Of a stretch of 64,000 bases of DNA, positions 62,846 through 64,000 are shown one piece after another. The stretch is from Aromatoleum toluolicum. GTDB lineage: Bacteria; Pseudomonadota; Gammaproteobacteria; Burkholderiales; Rhodocyclaceae. Each line of letters starts with the position of its first letter. Within the stretch, counting starts at the first letter, position 1. A program made the position numbers and the translations under genes. Location: positions 1-64,000 of the forward strand of contig NZ_WTVS01000025.1 of the NCBI RefSeq assembly GCF_012911005.2, in the 5' to 3' direction. The notes below the pieces were generated by a model. It did no database searches, was not told where the DNA came from, and saw nothing but the letters and a program-made list of their open reading frames with translations.

Positions 62846-64000
62846 ATGACTGCCGCAACACCGGATTACCTGGAAAAGATCCTCAATGCCCGCGTCTACG
62901 ACGTGGCCGAGGAAACACCGCTGGACCTCGCCACGAACCTCTCGGAACGCGTGCATAACCGCGTCTTCCTGAAACGCGAGGACATGCAGCCGGTGTTCAG
63001 CTTCAAGCTGCGCGGCGCGTACAACAAGATGGCGCACCTGTCGCCGCAGGCCCTCAAGCGCGGCGTGATCTGCGCCTCGGCCGGCAACCATGCGCAGGGC
63101 GTCGCGCTCTCCGCCCAGCGCATGGGGGTGCGCGCGGTGATCGTGATGCCGACCTCGACGCCGCAGATCAAGGTCGATGCGGTCAAGGCTCGCGGCGGCG
63201 AGGTCGTCCTCGCGGGCGACTCCTACTCCGACGCCTACGCCCACGCGGTCGAACTGGAGAAGACCGAAAAGCTGACCTTCGTCCATCCCTACGACGACCC
63301 GGACGTGATCGCCGGCCAGGGCACGATCGGCATGGAGATCCTGCGCGCGCACCCCGATCCGATCCACGCGGTGTTCTGCGCGGTCGGCGGCGGCGGCCTG
63401 ATCGCCGGCGTCGCCGCCTACATCAAGCGCCTGCGCCCGGAAACGAAGATCATCGGCGTGGAGACCGTGGACGCCGACGCGATGACCCGCTCGCTCGCCG
63501 AAGGCCGCCGCGTCGTGCTCGAACAGGTCGGGCTGTTCGCCGACGGCACCGCGGTGAAGCAGGTCGGCGAGGAAACCTTCCGCCTGTGCCAGCAATACGT
63601 CGACGAGATGATCCTGGTCGACAACGACGCGATCTGCGCAGCGCTGAAGGACGTGTTCGAGGACACCCGCTCGATCCTCGAACCCTCGGGCGCGCTCGCG
63701 GTGGCCGGCGCGAAGGAATACGCGAAGCGCCACAACCTGCACGGCAAGAATCTCGTCGCGGTGGCGTCCGGCGCCAACATGAACTTCGACCGCCTGCGCT
63801 TCGTCGCCGAGCGCGCGGAAGTCGGCGAGCAGCGCGAGGCCGTGTTCGCGGTGACGATCCCGGAGCGCCCGGGCTCCTTCCGCAAGTTCTGCAGCCTGAT
63901 CGGCAACCGCCACATCACCGAGTTCAACTACCGCTATGCCGACCCGCAGCGCGCGCACATCTTCGTCGGCGTGGCGGTGCATAACCGCGCCGAGGCGACG
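62846..64000 (+). CDS. ilvA: Threonine ammonia-lyase (biosynthetic), 3' end outside window
   Basis: The first 385 codons of a PLP enzyme converting threonine to 2-oxobutyrate for isoleucine synthesis. PLP Lys in FSFKLRGAYNKM, substrate loop SAGNHAQGVA, glycine loop VGGGGLIAGVAAY and EPSGALAVAGA are visible. From about residue 335 an ACT-like regulatory domain begins (REAVFAVTIPERPGSFRKFC), so this is the long allosteric form. The reading frame is open to the right edge; about 120 more residues are expected. Confidence 0.94.
   Translation, partial: MTAATPDYLEKILNARVYDVAEETPLDLATNLSERVHNRVFLKREDMQPVFSFKLRGAYNKMAHLSPQALKRGVICASAGNHAQGVALSAQRMGVRAVIVMPTSTPQIKVDAVKARGGEVVLAGDSYSDAYAHAVELEKTEKLTFVHPYDDPDVIAGQGTIGMEILRAHPDPIHAVFCAVGGGGLIAGVAAYIKRLRPETKIIGVETVDADAMTRSLAEGRRVVLEQVGLFADGTAVKQVGEETFRLCQQYVDEMILVDNDAICAALKDVFEDTRSILEPSGALAVAGAKEYAKRHNLHGKNLVAVASGANMNFDRLRFVAERAEVGEQREAVFAVTIPERPGSFRKFCSLIGNRHITEFNYRYADPQRAHIFVGVAVHNRAEAT

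Overview
The window is chromosomal DNA of a GC-rich betaproteobacterium. The tol-pal-cpoB-queE-queC, thiL-pgpA-pncC-recA-recX and lptB-rpoN-hpf-ptsN-hprK gene orders, the APS-type sulfate assimilation operon and the branched-chain-type ABC cluster next to an acyl-CoA synthetase fit Rhodocyclales of the Azoarcus/Aromatoleum/Thauera type. That placement is inferred from gene order and protein sequence, not from a search.

Layout. 1-11.8 kb: an SbmA/YddA-type ABC protein with a decayed ATPase domain, two glycoside hydrolases in divergent orientation (GH5-like and GH13), rmuC, an ATM1/HMT1-type ABC exporter, a CPA2 cation/proton antiporter with an RCK domain, an asparaginase, and cysB facing the next operon. 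11.9-18.6 kb: sulfate assimilation (TauE/SafE permease, cysI, DUF934, cysH, a possible 53-residue protein, cysD, cysN). CysH has the iron-sulfur cysteines of an APS reductase and CysN has no APS kinase domain, so the pathway runs through APS. Two inverted copies of a palindromic repeat separate cysD from cysN. 18.7-27 kb: a nitronate-monooxygenase-like protein, an NfeD/slipin pair, an AEC carrier, a PagL-like lipid A deacylase, hslVU and a duplicated TPR-like/STAS protein. 27.1-33.6 kb: ybgC-tolQRAB-pal-cpoB followed by queE and queC. 33.8-36.6 kb: a histidine kinase and a two-receiver response regulator.

At 36.7-36.9 kb lie two lysine tRNA genes. The second, tRNA-Lys(CTT), is the integration site of a 7.5-kb mobile element (36841-44389) bounded by a perfect 47-bp direct repeat. 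The element has a tyrosine integrase next to attR, an AlpA-like regulator, and a replication-type operon (HTH_39 protein, Toprim primase-like protein, DUF3987 P-loop protein, two small proteins) in which successive genes overlap by ATGA. It also carries two unrecognised cargo genes, identical 26-bp repeats just inside both ends, and a striking 4+4 inverted array of a TGCGACA heptamer that is a candidate replication origin. It looks like a small satellite or integrative element without virion or conjugation genes, and it is the most interesting part of the window.

44.5-64 kb: a PAS-GGDEF-EAL protein with eroded catalytic motifs, an acyl-CoA synthetase, a five-gene branched-chain-amino-acid-type ABC importer (one ATPase has Arg in place of the Walker A Lys), a FapA/DUF342 protein, thiL-pgpA-pncC, recA-recX, lptB-rpoN-hpf-ptsN-hprK, and the 5' part of ilvA, which runs off the right edge.
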